This document shows positions 52,838-63,677 of a stretch of 64,000 nt of DNA, in pieces. Both the position numbers and the translations under genes were made by a program. Source of the DNA: Muscardinus avellanarius (Eukaryota; Chordata; Mammalia; Rodentia; Gliridae). Under the pieces are notes generated by a model. That model saw only the letters and a program-made list of their open reading frames with translations. It was not told the DNA's origin and searched no databases. Position 1 is the stretch's first letter, and every line of letters starts with the position of its first letter. The DNA is taken from positions 25,818,523 to 25,882,522 of the forward strand of contig OY726578.1 of assembly GCA_963383645.1 (NCBI GenBank), in the 5' to 3' direction.

Positions 52838-54640
52838 TAGCCGTTGGGTTGCAGGAAACGGCACGGGTCCCCCACTCCCCTGCCATTCCCTCAAAGCATA
52901 CAGGGAGGCCATTTTGGTCTGAGGACTGAGCCCTGTGTAAGGCTCCCCAGGCAGGCTGGTGTGGGGCTTGGGGAGTCGGGCCAGGGTATCATGTCGAGCT
53001 TCCTCTCTGAGTCGTCCATACTGGTGGCAAGAGGAGGGTGAGGAAGTTCTCAGACTGCAGAGCTGCCGCCACCCTCCAAGCCCGGCTCCATCGCCCTCTG
53101 CCGCCCACCGTTGGGTCTCAGCGCTCCCGCACCTTCTGCTGTGTTTGGGGGGGGGCACGCAGACGCAGTATGGAGGAGGGACAGGGCCCGGTGGGGGCCC
53201 GGGAGGCTGGGCGGCCACCCTCTACCTCCCATGGTTTCAACAGCAGCCGTGGAGTAAACGAGGACTTAGGGCTGTCACAGGTACTTCAACCTGTACACTT
53301 TACATCCACAACTGCTGCGAACACCGGGCTCCTGTCGGAGCTGGAAGAGTCATAAAACGCATGTGAATTTTTATGTTCAGTTATTCCAGGTTTCCCGCTT
53401 GGGACCACGGGAGCTGCCCCGTGTCTAACCCGACCCCCAGGCTCACCCTCCGTGGAGACCCCACGCCGTGTGCGTAGCCCTTGTGGCCTCTCTCCTCTCT
53501 TCAGCCTCACCTGCGGGCAGGGGGCTGGGCACCTTGAGCCGTGCTCCCGGGCTGCCCGTGGGGCTCGGCCCCCTTGGCCGTCGTTTTCTCTTCCGAGCAA
53601 TGGGCTTATGGTCGCAGTGCTGCCTGGGCAGCGGGGATGGAGAGCCTGACCCGGGCCGGGCAGGGCGGCCCCACGGCACGGCCGGCACCCGAGCTGCTGC
53701 TCCCTCGCCGCTGCGGCCTCACGTCCCTGCGTCGCGGTGCCTGCAGAAGATGTTCTCTGATTAGTCTGCTGAATTATGAATTAGGTTCCGGGTCCCTGTG
53801 CAGCTGTTCTTGGCTTGTCATCCCCACCACTGTATTTCCCCATCTGCTTATAAAACCAGGAATGCGTCCTGCAATAAACACTTCAAACACTTTTTTTAGG
53901 GCTAATTAATTGTGTTGCATTTCTCAGACACAGCATGCAGGCCGGACCTGCCCCGAATCCCCAATGCAGGATGGGCTCTCACTGAGTGCCTGGGGCCTGG
54001 ACGGGAGGCTGGAGGGGTCTGTGTGCGGTGTCCCCGAGCTGCCCCCCAAGCACCGCAGCAGGCTGCGAGTTCTGCCTCACGATGGCCTGGGTTGGCCAAG
54101 GGTCCCCTCGCACCCTCTGGCTGCAAGCCCCCAGCTGGGGCTGCAGACACGCCCCACACTGCCCTGCAACGCAGCCAAGGCCAAACTCGCTCCCCTGTGG
54201 ACTGGCAGCCAGGATCCTGCTGCGGCCGGCCCCGCCCGGCCCTCCAGCAGCTTCCTCCGCCTCCGCCTCGGCCTCAGGTCTCCCTGCCTCTGCTCACCTG
54301 CCCAGAGCGCCTCTGCCCCTCCTGCTGATGAGCTCTCGGCCTGACACCCCTGCTGGTGTGTCCGGTGGCGTCTTCAGGCGAGCCAGTGTGTCTGCAGAGC
54401 CAGCGTCTCTTTGGAGGAGGTCTTTGGGATCCCGGCTCTGCTCTATGCCTCGAAGGGATCCTTCTGAAGAGACCCAGAAGGAGGTTTCAGACAATATTAA
54501 TAAAAAACAAAATCACAATTACTCAGTTACAAAACAGAGAACACAGAGTCAACCAAGTTAGCCAGCCATTCCACTACTCCCCGGGCTGGGGAAGCGGCGC
54601 CTATTAAGTTAGTTCTTTTTTAAAATTAAGTTTAATTTTT
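52835..54640. other. Intergenic with AT-rich island at 53750-53930
   Basis: Unique sequence. CTGAATTATGAATTAGG, a TATAAAA at 53849, an AATAAA at 53873 and GGGCTAATTAATTGTG at 53899 are clustered. 54480-54560 is also AT-rich. Confidence 0.5.
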
Positions 54641-55011
54641 TTTAGGTACTAGAGACTGAACCCAGGAGTATTCTGCCTCTGAGCTACACCTCTGGCCTTA
54701 TTTTACTTTGTTAAATTTTGAAACAGGTTTTGCTTGAGCCTGCCATGCTAGCCTTGAACCTGTGAGCCGTCCTCCTGTCTCAGCCTCCTAAGTACTTTTT
54801 TTTGGGGGGTGGGGCTACTGGGGATTGAACCTAGGGGCATTTACCTCTGAGCCACATCCCAGCCCTTTTTCTTATCTTATTTTGAAACAGGGTCTTGCTA
54901 AGTTGCTGAGGGTGTCACTAAATTGTTGAGTCTGGCCACCAATCACAAATCCTCCTGTCTCAGCCTCCCATGTACTGGGATTACAGGCATGCACCACCAC
55001 ACCCAGCTCTG
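54641..55011 (-). repeat. Two B1-ID dimers, reverse, nested
   Basis: The first inverted dimer (54641-54797) is truncated where a second (54798-55011) begins with a T-run, as if inserted near its head. Confidence 0.8.
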
Positions 55012-55845
55012 AGAGCCACTCTTAGTGTGGGTGCCCTAAATAGGACCCTGCCACTGTCCCAGGTGGGGGCCTGACACTGGGAGGTCAGGGCTTGACACTG
55101 GGAGGTGATGCAGGGTGAGGCCCTGTGGGCTGCCGGGGTCAGTCTTGGGGACCCTAGGGAGCTCTGTGGTCACAGGAGGGACCCCCGATCCTGTCTGCCC
55201 GAGGACAGGTGCTCGCCCGGGACCACACATGCTCACAAGTGACTCTGGGTGCCCGAGGGCAGGGGGTGCTTGCCTCTTGCGGATCCGAGTGGGAACGGGC
55301 AGAGCTGAGGACCTCGTGGGGTCTCCTCCAAGCGGAGCGCGGGCTGGGGAGGAGATCTGTTCCCCGGGCCTGAACCCCGGCACAGAGCAAGCTGCCCTGC
55401 CCGGCAGGCCCAGCCTGAGCCTGGTTGGCGGCTCTGCTTGGAGCGTTTTTATGGGTTGTTAATTGTTATGCTTCCATTTAATCCTGGGTGCCATTCCACG
55501 TCAGCCAAGCCCAGACAGGCTGGATTTACGCCTCCAAATTATGGGGCTCGGGCTGCTCAGAGGTAAAACACTTACCCATCAATCAGCTGCCAAGGGGAGC
55601 CTGGCTCCTGCTCAGCATGGCCGTCCTGTTGGCGGGTGCTGGTGGCCATGGCCCTAGTGAGATTCCTTGAGATGCTGAACTGCTTGAGGACAGGGCAGGC
55701 TGGTGGGCTCTGCGGGGAGGCCGAGGCTTGCAGAGGGGTGGACCTCGTAGGAGGAGCCTGAGTCTGTGATCTCACCCGACTCCATAGAACCTGGCCCTCC
55801 CACACAAATGGCCGCGCTCCAGATGGCCATGACCCTGGCAGGTTG
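55012..55845. other. Intergenic with AT-rich patch at 55440-55500
   Basis: GTTTTTATGGGTTGTTAATT followed by GTTATGCTTCCATTTAATCC in otherwise GC-rich unique sequence. Confidence 0.5.
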
Positions 55846-56062
55846 GAGGTCAGCCTCAGCAACTCAGTGAGACCCTATTTCAAATAAATGAAAAATAGAA
55901 CTCCAGGGTGGGGGAAGTGCTCAGTGGTAGAGTACTTGCCTAGCATGCATAAGGCCCTGATTCAATCCTAGCACTGCCAACCCCCCCAGCCAATCCACAA
56001 GAAAAATAACAAGGGCTGGAGGTGTAATTTGGAGGTAGAATGCCCCTGGATTCAATTTCCAG

Positions 56063-56103
<41 letters not shown>
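55846..56103 (+). repeat. B1 part, canonical ID element, ID-type tail and (CA)n
   Basis: 55915-55978 (GTAGAGTACTTGCCTAGCAT) is a classic rodent ID core attached to a B1 segment. 56008-56062 is a dimer-type tail leading into about 19 CA units (56064-56102). Confidence 0.85.
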
Positions 56104-56105
<2 letters not shown>

Positions 56106-57128
56106 CTTTGAGTGGGCAGGGTCCTGTGTCCTGTGTGCAGAATGGCCACAGCCAGCCACAGTCCCTTGGCTAGAGTCCTTGCCAGGAGGGAGAGGTCTTT
56201 CCCAGAGGGGGTGCCAGGGTCCCTGACTGTGCGGCCGAGGCCTGCTGACTTCTGTGTGGATACAGACGTGGGCCTTGCTGAGTCAGAAGGCGAGCCCAGC
56301 ACTAGGGCGTGGCAGGGACCCAGCCTTGCACCAAAGGGCCTTGACTCAGTTTCCCTCCATGACCACTGAGGGCAGCTGTGGAGAGGAAGACTGGGGTGCT
56401 TTGGAGGGGTGCAGGCTGCATAGATGCCCAGGCCAGGCTCCTGGAGGCTCTCCCTGGGGAGGTGTGGTGGGCAGAGCCCTGGAGCTGTGGGGACAAGAGA
56501 GGCGGGGTGGGGTGGGGCAGGTGGGGACCCGGCTCCTGAGGACCCAGCCGGCTGAGGATGTGGGGAGGGGAACCTGGGCCCACTGAGCAGTCCCTGTCCA
56601 TGCCGTGAGCCCTGTGTGGCTGAGGGGTAGGTGGGTGAGCCAGGACCCTCCGTCCTCACCCAGGGAGAGCCCCTTCCCCTCCGGTGCCTCCCGGGAATCA
56701 TGGGGCCCCATGTGCAGCCCCTGATCACACAGTCAGATTATTGCCTCTGGCTGCTCCTGGGCAGGGGTGGGGAGGGCAGCAAGCCAGTGGGGGCAGGTCC
56801 GCTTCCTGGACAGCCATCCCAGCCTCACCCAACATCCATCCAGGGCACTCCTGAGGGAGGAGCCTTTGCGGCAAGCAAGGCAGGTGTCCCCCTTACCCTC
56901 ACCTGTGGTTGCTGCCCCTGAGACCTGCCCAGGTCCCCATCCAAGGGCCTCTCACAGCCAGACCTACCACCTGTCAGCAGACATGGGCTTCTGCCTCAGG
57001 GAGCCCACCTCTTGGAGGGGCATAGCCTGGCCAGGTGCCCCTGCTCCTCAGCTCTGGCCATGAGATCTGTGTGGACCCTGAGGGTGAGCGAGGTCAGCAT
57101 GGCCGAGGCTTACCCTCTGAGGTGCTGT

Positions 57129-57129
<1 letters not shown>
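56104..57129. other. Intergenic, no feature seen
   Basis: Unique GC-rich kilobase. Confidence 0.5.
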
Positions 57130-57178
<49 letters not shown>

Positions 57179-57193
57179 CCTCTTCCCTCTCTC
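57130..57193. repeat. (TC)n microsatellite
   Basis: About 22 TC units plus CCCTCCCTCTTCCCTC, directly 5' of an inverted SINE tail. Confidence 0.93.
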
Positions 57194-57575
57194 GGTACTG
57201 GGGGTGGAACCCAGGGGCTTTCTATCTCCAGGATATACTCCCAGACATATTTTATACTTTATTTGGAAACAGGGTCTCACTAAGTTGCTGAGGGCCTCAC
57301 TAAGTAGCTGAGGCTGGCTTCGAACCTGTGCGATCCTCCTGTCTCAGCCTCCCAAGCGCGGGGATTACAAGCGTGCGCCACCACGCCCAGCTTCTCTTCT
57401 CTCTCTTGGTGCTGGAGATTGAACCCAAGGGTGTTCTACGTGTTAGCCACACCCCCACTCTTCTTATTCTGAAAGTGTCTTGCTAAGTTGCTAAATTGCT
57501 GACTGGGGTCGAACCTGCAATCCCGTCAGCCTCCCAGGTACTGGGATTACAGGCGTGCGCCACCACGCCCAGCCA
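57194..57575 (-). repeat. Two B1-ID dimers, reverse
   Basis: Young copy 57194-57393 (GTACTGGGGGTGGAACCCAG; intact head) and older copy 57403-57575. Confidence 0.87.
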
Positions 57576-57950
57576 GAACCTTCTGTATTTTGTATTGAAA
57601 TCTTCCAACTGGAAAAAACAACAAAAAACCCACCTACAGCCCTTTCATCTTCTCAGCTCTGGAGCTGGCCTAAGTCTATTCCAACACCTCGACAGTCAAG
57701 GCCCCGTGAGTCGGTCGCCCCTGTCTCCCGCCATGCATCCCTGTTCCCACTAAATGCCACCGGTGGGTGAGAGCCTACAGGGCGTGCCAACTGCAGACGG
57801 TCCAGCCCCTTGCTCGCGACTTCATCTTTAAACAGACACATGGGGCTGGCAGTGTCCCTGGTGTCCCAGCGTTTGGATCACTCTCCAGGCTGGACCTGGC
57901 CTTGAGACTGGGAAACCTCCAGGATCCATGCTGGGCCTCTTGCATAGTCG
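57576..57950. other. Intergenic, no feature seen
   Basis: Unique sequence. Confidence 0.45.
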
Positions 57951-58151
57951 CGGTGTGCGTGTGCGTGCGTGCGTGTGTGTGTGGGTTACTAGGGATTGAA
58001 TCCAGAGGTGTTCTCCCTCTAAGCTACACCCCAGCCCTTTCTATTTTGAGACAGGATCTTGCTACATTGCTGAGGCTGTCTCCAACCTGAGACCCTCCTC
58101 TCTGGGCCTCCCAAGTGCTGGGATTGCAGGCATACGCCACTGTGCCAGCTC
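57951..58151 (-). repeat. (GTGC/GT)n and B1-ID dimer, reverse
   Basis: A short GTGCGTGC-type array (57951-57981) joins an inverted dimer (GTTACTAGGGATTGAATCCA to TTGCAGGCATACGCCACTG). Confidence 0.82.
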
Positions 58152-59136
58152 AAGGCTCCAATTCCCGGGGCATGTGGTCCCTGTAGGTGTGGCAAGCTGG
58201 GTGTTTCAAAGCAGCCCAGTGGTGGTGGGGACTGGGAGGGGACAGGCCCCTGTCCCAGCTTGCCCGAGCCGCAGCGGGGTAGGTGGGGAGGCCTTGGGGA
58301 GTCCCCTGGCAGGGAGTGGGCTCACCCTCCCAGGGCGGCACAGGCAGAGCAGCCCGGGCCCTGCTGCCCGCTCCGGCACCCACGCCCATCCCTGGGCGCT
58401 TCCTGCCACGCTTGGGCGGCCACGCTGGCATTTGGCACCAAGAGCTGCTGATGAGGTGCTCTGCCGGCCAAGGAAGCATCCCCAGCCTGCTGGGAAGTGT
58501 CAGGTTGGTGGAGGCAGGCCCTGCCCAGCACCCTCCCCATGACGCTGGACGCCGGCTGTGGTCCTAGTGAGGGAGGCGGGAGACAGTGACGAGTGTCAGG
58601 GCTCGCTGGGCTCAGGTGGCTAGGGAAGGCAGGGCGGGTTGTCCCGCGGTGATGGACGAGGGCTTCTGATCCCTGCCCGTGAGACCTCGGTGGCCGGTTG
58701 ATGAAGAAGAGCGATGGTGGGCTCGGGACTGTGGGTGGCTGCGCGAGGGTTATGGGTTCCGGTTGATTTCCCAGGGGGCCTTGATGACGGAGGCCCCCTG
58801 CCCTCCAAGGACGAGCCACGTCAGGCTGGAAGGGAGACTGGACGCATGAAGAGAGGCTGCCTGGGCCCAATGGAGCCACGTGGCAGCCATACTCTGTGCC
58901 CTGGGGGACTGGGGGTGCTGGTGGGAGGCTCTGTCCTGGCGGCGGGCTGAGGGAGGGGGCATGACCTCCCAGGGTTATTATTGGATGGACGGCACCAGGT
59001 GATGCATCACAGGCCGACTGAGGGGTCATGACAGGCACCTGGCAGGAGGGGGCACTTGGGTCCGGGATACCAGGAGAAGCTCCTCACTCAGAACTTGGTC
59101 TGCCTTCTTGCCTCTTGTGCAAAAATTGGCCCTTGT
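58152..59136. other. Intergenic, no gene recognised
   Basis: Unique. A 238-codon open frame on the minus strand here is Pro/Ser-rich, lacks recognisable domains and probably reflects GC composition. Confidence 0.5.
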
Positions 59137-59358
59137 AGCCAGGCATGGTGGTGCATACCTGTAATCTCAATTCTTAGGAGGCTGAGACTGGAGGATCTCA
59201 GGTTTGAGGCCAGCCTCAGCAATATAGTGAGACCGTCAGCAACCAAGTTTCAAAATAAAAATAAAAAGGTCTGGGGGTATAGGTCAGAGGTAGAATGTCT
59301 CTAGGTTCAATCCCCAGTACCATACACACAAATAAAGGAAGAAAAAAAAAAAAAAACG
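59137..59358 (+). repeat. B1-ID dimer SINE
   Basis: Head GGCATGGTGGTGCATACCTG, tail GTTCAATCCCCAGTACC, A-rich end with an A-run at 59342-59356. Confidence 0.88.
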
Positions 59359-60654
59359 GGTTCTTGCAGTGCTGACAGTCCCTCTTGCCTGCCCACCTGA
59401 GGTGAGACTCTGTGGTCTCTGTGGCCACCAGCTTTCTGCTCCTTGGCCCCGGTGCTCGGGAGGGCCGCTACCATGTGGGGGCCAGGCCAGGGCCTGGCCT
59501 TGGCTCCAAGACACGGCTCACGGCCCGGCCAGTTTACTGACGAGGAGCCATGCCTGCCCCTCGCCTCGGCCCGTCCGAGCTCCCTGGGCTGTGGGCGCCT
59601 CCTGGCCTGCGCAGCACCCTGGAACGAGCCCTGTGTGTCTCAGGCCTCACCCCCGAGGCTGTCCGCCTGAGCACGCGGCTCCCACGCTGACCTGGGCATC
59701 ATCCTGGCTCGGTACGCATCCTGCGCAGCTGGCCTGTCTGGACCTCAGTTTGCCCACCTGGCACGTGAGACTGAAGGCCCCTGCCTTGCCTGACTGTGGC
59801 GTCAGGCTGGCCTGTGTGGCTCTGGGCATACGACCCCACGTCCTATTGCCAAGGGCGCGTACTCATTCCTGGCCGTCCCTCCTGTGCTGTGCCTGCCTGC
59901 GGGTTCATGGGGCCGGAGGGTCCTAAGAAGGTCCCCCTCTGCTCAAGTCGGCCCGAGGGTCCCCTTGGGCATTGGCTCTGGCTCAGAGTCCAGCTAAGTG
60001 TGGTTGCCAGGGGCCTCAGGGCACCAGGCGTGGCCCAGAGTCTGTGGGGGGGATCCCCAGAGCCCCTGAGGACTCTGGGATGGTGGATGTCGTGAAGCCC
60101 CCGGGGGAAGCCTGAACGGAGACAGGGACAGTACGGACAGAGGGCTCCTGGCAGGACACGGGCCTCCTCCTGTGGGGCCAGCTGCCCCGGGGTGGGCATG
60201 GACGAGGGGCCAGGGCTGGCGGGAGCCGGGCACCGGACAGTCTTGAGCCCTTTGATAGGGCTTTGAGGTCTACGGTGGGGCTGATGTGGAACCCCTCCTG
60301 CTGTGGGGGCCCTGGGGAGCAAAGACCCCTCCTGCCTTAACTTTTTTATTGTTTCTTGTCATTATGAAAAGAAGCACATCCCCACGGAAAATCAGAATGA
60401 TACATCGGAGAGGGTAAAGAGAAGCCGGGAGACGCACCCTGCCACCTGCCCCTCTTGGATAGAGGCCGCACTATCATGGCTGGCCCCAGAAGCCCCTGTG
60501 CTGGGGTGCACAGGGTGAGCATGGCCTGAGGGTCCTCCCAGCCCTCGGCAGTCTCCGGAGTCTCCGGAGTCGCAGTTCCAGCAGCTGCCTGTGTTCGCAG
60601 GGCCGAGATCAAGCATGTGGAGACAGCTAAGCACCCGGCCTTCGTGGCACGCGG
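59359..60654. other. Intergenic, no feature seen
   Basis: Unique, GC-rich; 60335-60420 is locally AT-rich (TTTTTATTGTTTCTTGTC). Confidence 0.5.
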
Positions 60655-60740
60655 CTGGGACGTAGCTCGCGGTAAAGCACTTGCTGGCATGCGAGGCCCT
60701 GGCTTCCGTCCCCGGTACCTAAACGAAAAGGCAGATAAAC
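60655..60740 (+). repeat. Classic ID element
   Basis: CTGGGACGTAGCTCGCGGTA then AAAGCACTTGCTGGCATGCG and CTTCCGTCCCCGGTACC match a stand-alone ID core with retained CpGs. Confidence 0.75.
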
Positions 60741-61287
60741 CAAACCCGGACAACTCTTACAGGTGTAGCGATCCCGGGCGTGAGCAGTCTCCCGTCTCTG
60801 GTGCAGCCGAGCCAGGCAGGGCGGGGCCCAGGCGGGCCTCAGCGGGCTTCCCAACACGCTTTGTTTCATTCTGTTTGCACGGTGCCTTCTATTTGCCGCG
60901 GTAATGCTTGTTTTCCATTTCCAGTGGTACTGTAAGGTTTCCTTTCAAAATATAATCATTTAAGTTAAAAAAAAAATCCATTTGAAGAGAACCCCGGTAA
61001 GCAGCGCTGCAGCAGGGCGGAGGAGGGAGGAGATGTGAACTTTGGTGCTGGGCCTGACAGGAGGGTGGGTGGGGAGCAGGCGGGGTGGCCCCCAGCCTCC
61101 CCGCTCTGTGGCCCTGACCTGCGCCACAGCTGGTCTGGCCTCAGGTGCTGCAGTAACAGGGACCAGTGCTGCCTGGGACTTCCAGAGTCCTGTCTGATGG
61201 CACTTGTGACCCTGAACCTAGGTTCAGCTGGGTTTTTATTTGCCTATTAGCCTTCCAGCATACTTATTCATTAGAAATGCTCATAAG
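60741..61287. other. Intergenic, no gene recognised
   Basis: Unique; AT-rich at about 60900-60985. Confidence 0.45.
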
Positions 61288-62310
61288 AGCCGGGTGTGCT
61301 GGCACAGGCTTGTAATCTCAGTACTTGGGGGGGCTGAGACAGGAGAATCGTAGGTTTGAGGTCAGCCTCAGCCATTTGGCGGATCCTGTTTCAAATAAAA
61401 AAGCTGGCGTGGTTGTGCACGCTTGTAATCCCAGTGCTTGGACGCTCAGACAGGAGGATTGTGGGTTCACAGACAGGCTCAGCATGTAGTGAGACTCTCA
61501 TCAACCTAGTGAGACCCTGTTTCAAAATAAAAACTAAGCCGGGCGTGTTGGCGCACGCTTGTAATCCCAGCATTCGGGAGGCTGAGACCGGAGGATCGCG
61601 GTTCGCGGACAGTCTCAGCTATTTAGTGAGGCCCTCTGCAACTCAGTGAGACTCTGTTTCAAAATAAAGAATAAAAAATAGGGCAGGGAGTATATCTCGG
61701 GGGTAGAATGCCCCTGGGTTCCATCCCCAGACCTGCAAAAATAAAAATAAAAATAAAAATAAAAACTAAACTGGGTCGGTAGTGCATGCCTATAATCCCT
61801 AGAGTGGGAGGCTGAGACGGGAGGATTGTAGGTTTGAAGACTGCCTTAGTAAATAGTGAGACTTTCATCAACCTAGTGAGACCTTGTTTCCAAACTAGAA
61901 ATACAATTTGGAACACTGTCCCTGGCTCCTCTTGGCTTCTCAGAAATTCACCCTTTGGGCTCCACAAAATGAGTGACTAGCCGGGCGTGGCAGCACACAC
62001 CTGCAATCCCAGTACTTGGGAGGCTGAGACAGGAAGATCAGAAGTTCAAGACCAGCCTCAGAAACTTAGTAAGACTTTATTTAAAAATAAAATAAAAAGA
62101 GCTAGAGCCAGGCATGGTGGCACCTGACTACAGTCCCAGTACTTGTGTGGCTAAGGCAGGAGGGTCACAGGTTCAAGGCCAGCCTCAGCAACTTAGTGGT
62201 TGAGACCCTGTTTCAAATTAAAAAGAAAAAAGTTTTTTAAAGGGTTGGAGGTGTAGCTCAGTGGCAGAATGCCCCTGGGTTCAATCCTCAGTACCACAAC
62301 AAAGAAACAG
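61288..62310 (+). repeat. Direct array of six B1/B1-ID SINEs
   Basis: Head-only units 61288-61402, 61403-61537, 61766-61905 and 61979-62098; full dimers 61538-61737 (GGTTCCATCCCCAGACC tail, with AAAAAT array 61738-61765) and 62104-62310. All share the plus orientation. Confidence 0.85.
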
Positions 62311-62884
62311 AAAACAGGAAACAAAACCCGACTACAAACAAGTGAATGGCCCACCTGGAACAGGTCTCCAAAGGCGCCCCGGCCCGGAGCCGGTCACCCC
62401 ACGCCTCCTAGCTCTGCATCTGAGCCTGAGCTGCTGTACCTGGGGGCCCATTCCTGGGGCTCTGGGGTGGAGGCTCGGTGGGTGGCAGGAGCAGAGGGCA
62501 GCTGCCTCCATTCATCAGTCCACAGGCCACCCAGCCCCCAGCTTTTGAAGCTGCAATAAATATCGATCCCGGCAAATCGATGTGTTTCCGAGGACCTGGG
62601 TCGATAGCAGTTACAGGGATCAGGGCAAAGTCACACACGTGCGCAGCCGGCTGGAAGCAGAGCGGCGAGCCTGGAACAGGCCTGGCTGTGCACCTGGAGT
62701 GGCCTGGGGGGTCGGCGGAGCAGGCCCCGAGCTTGCACTTGGTCAAGGGCAAGGGGGTTGGCAGGCAGTGTCCAGCTGGCCGCCTGTTGCCCTGCCTGTC
62801 TGGTCCTGGGAACCGGAACCATGCCGTCTTTATGAGGGTCCAGGCCAGTGCAAAAGCCTCACAGGACAGCCTCCCCCTACCTGC
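62311..62884. other. Intergenic with TCGAT-rich patch
   Basis: Unique. 62550-62640 has AATATCGATCC, CAAATCGATGTG and GGTCGATAGC. No gene recognised. Confidence 0.5.
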
Positions 62885-62945
62885 ATATTTTTTGGGGGGT
62901 CCTGGGAATTGAATTTAGGGTGATCTGCCTCTGAGTAGACCCCAG
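62885..62945 (-). repeat. ID-type tail fragment, reverse
   Basis: TCCTGGGAATTGAATTTAGG and TGCCTCTGAGTAGACCCCAG. Confidence 0.6.
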
Positions 62946-63204
62946 CCCAGCTGGGACAGTACCCCCGAGAATCTCTCTTTGACTCCGGTCCCACCCAACA
63001 GGGGCGATAGACTAACTTGACCCCTTCGCCCCCTGACCCTCGGGGTCAGAGGGGCCCCTGCCCCCACACACGTGCCCCCGGCAGCCTCTTTCCGTCTCAG
63101 TTTCTGTCCCATCCATTTCTTTGGTCCCTTCCCTGATGAGTTCAAATCCCAGAATGCCTGTGGAGTTCAGGAGATCCTACCTTCATCTCCCCTGCCTTGG
63201 GGCA
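62946..63204. other. Intergenic, no feature seen
   Basis: Unique sequence. Confidence 0.4.
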
Positions 63205-63677
63205 CGTGTGTTACTGGGGATTGAACACCTGCCCCATTTTATTTAATTTTTAATTCTTATTTTACTTTATTTTTTTATTTTTTTTGCGGGTCTGGGATGG
63301 AACCCGGGGGCATTCGACCTCCGAGCTACACCCCCTGCACTATTTTTTATTCTTTATTTTTATTTTTAAAATTATTATTATTTATTATTATTATTTTTTA
63401 ATTCTTTATTTTGAAGCAGGGTCTCACTAAGTTGCGGAGGGCCTTACTAAGTAGCTGAGGCTGTCTGCGAACCGCGATCCTCAGATCTCAACCTCCCGAA
63501 TGCTGGGATTATAAGTGTGTGCCACCACGCCTGGCCTTTTCATTTTTTATTTTGAAACAGGCTCTAACTAAGTTGGGGAGGGCCTCACTAAGTTGCTGAG
63601 GCTGGCTGTGAACATAGGATCCTCCTGTGTCAGTGTCTCCTGTATGGGGATTACAAGTGTGGCCACCACGCCTGGCT
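63205..63677 (-). repeat. SINE stack, reverse, with AT-rich linker
   Basis: Inverted tail fragment 63205-63230; inverted dimer tail at 63280-63340; expanded ATT/TTTTA linker 63341-63410; inverted B1 parts 63411-63535 and 63540-63677. Confidence 0.8.

Noticed and set aside
58322..59038. 238-codon minus-strand frame in the gene-free region
   Set aside because: Low-complexity Pro/Ser/Gln composition, no recognisable domain, no splice support and no related neighbour.
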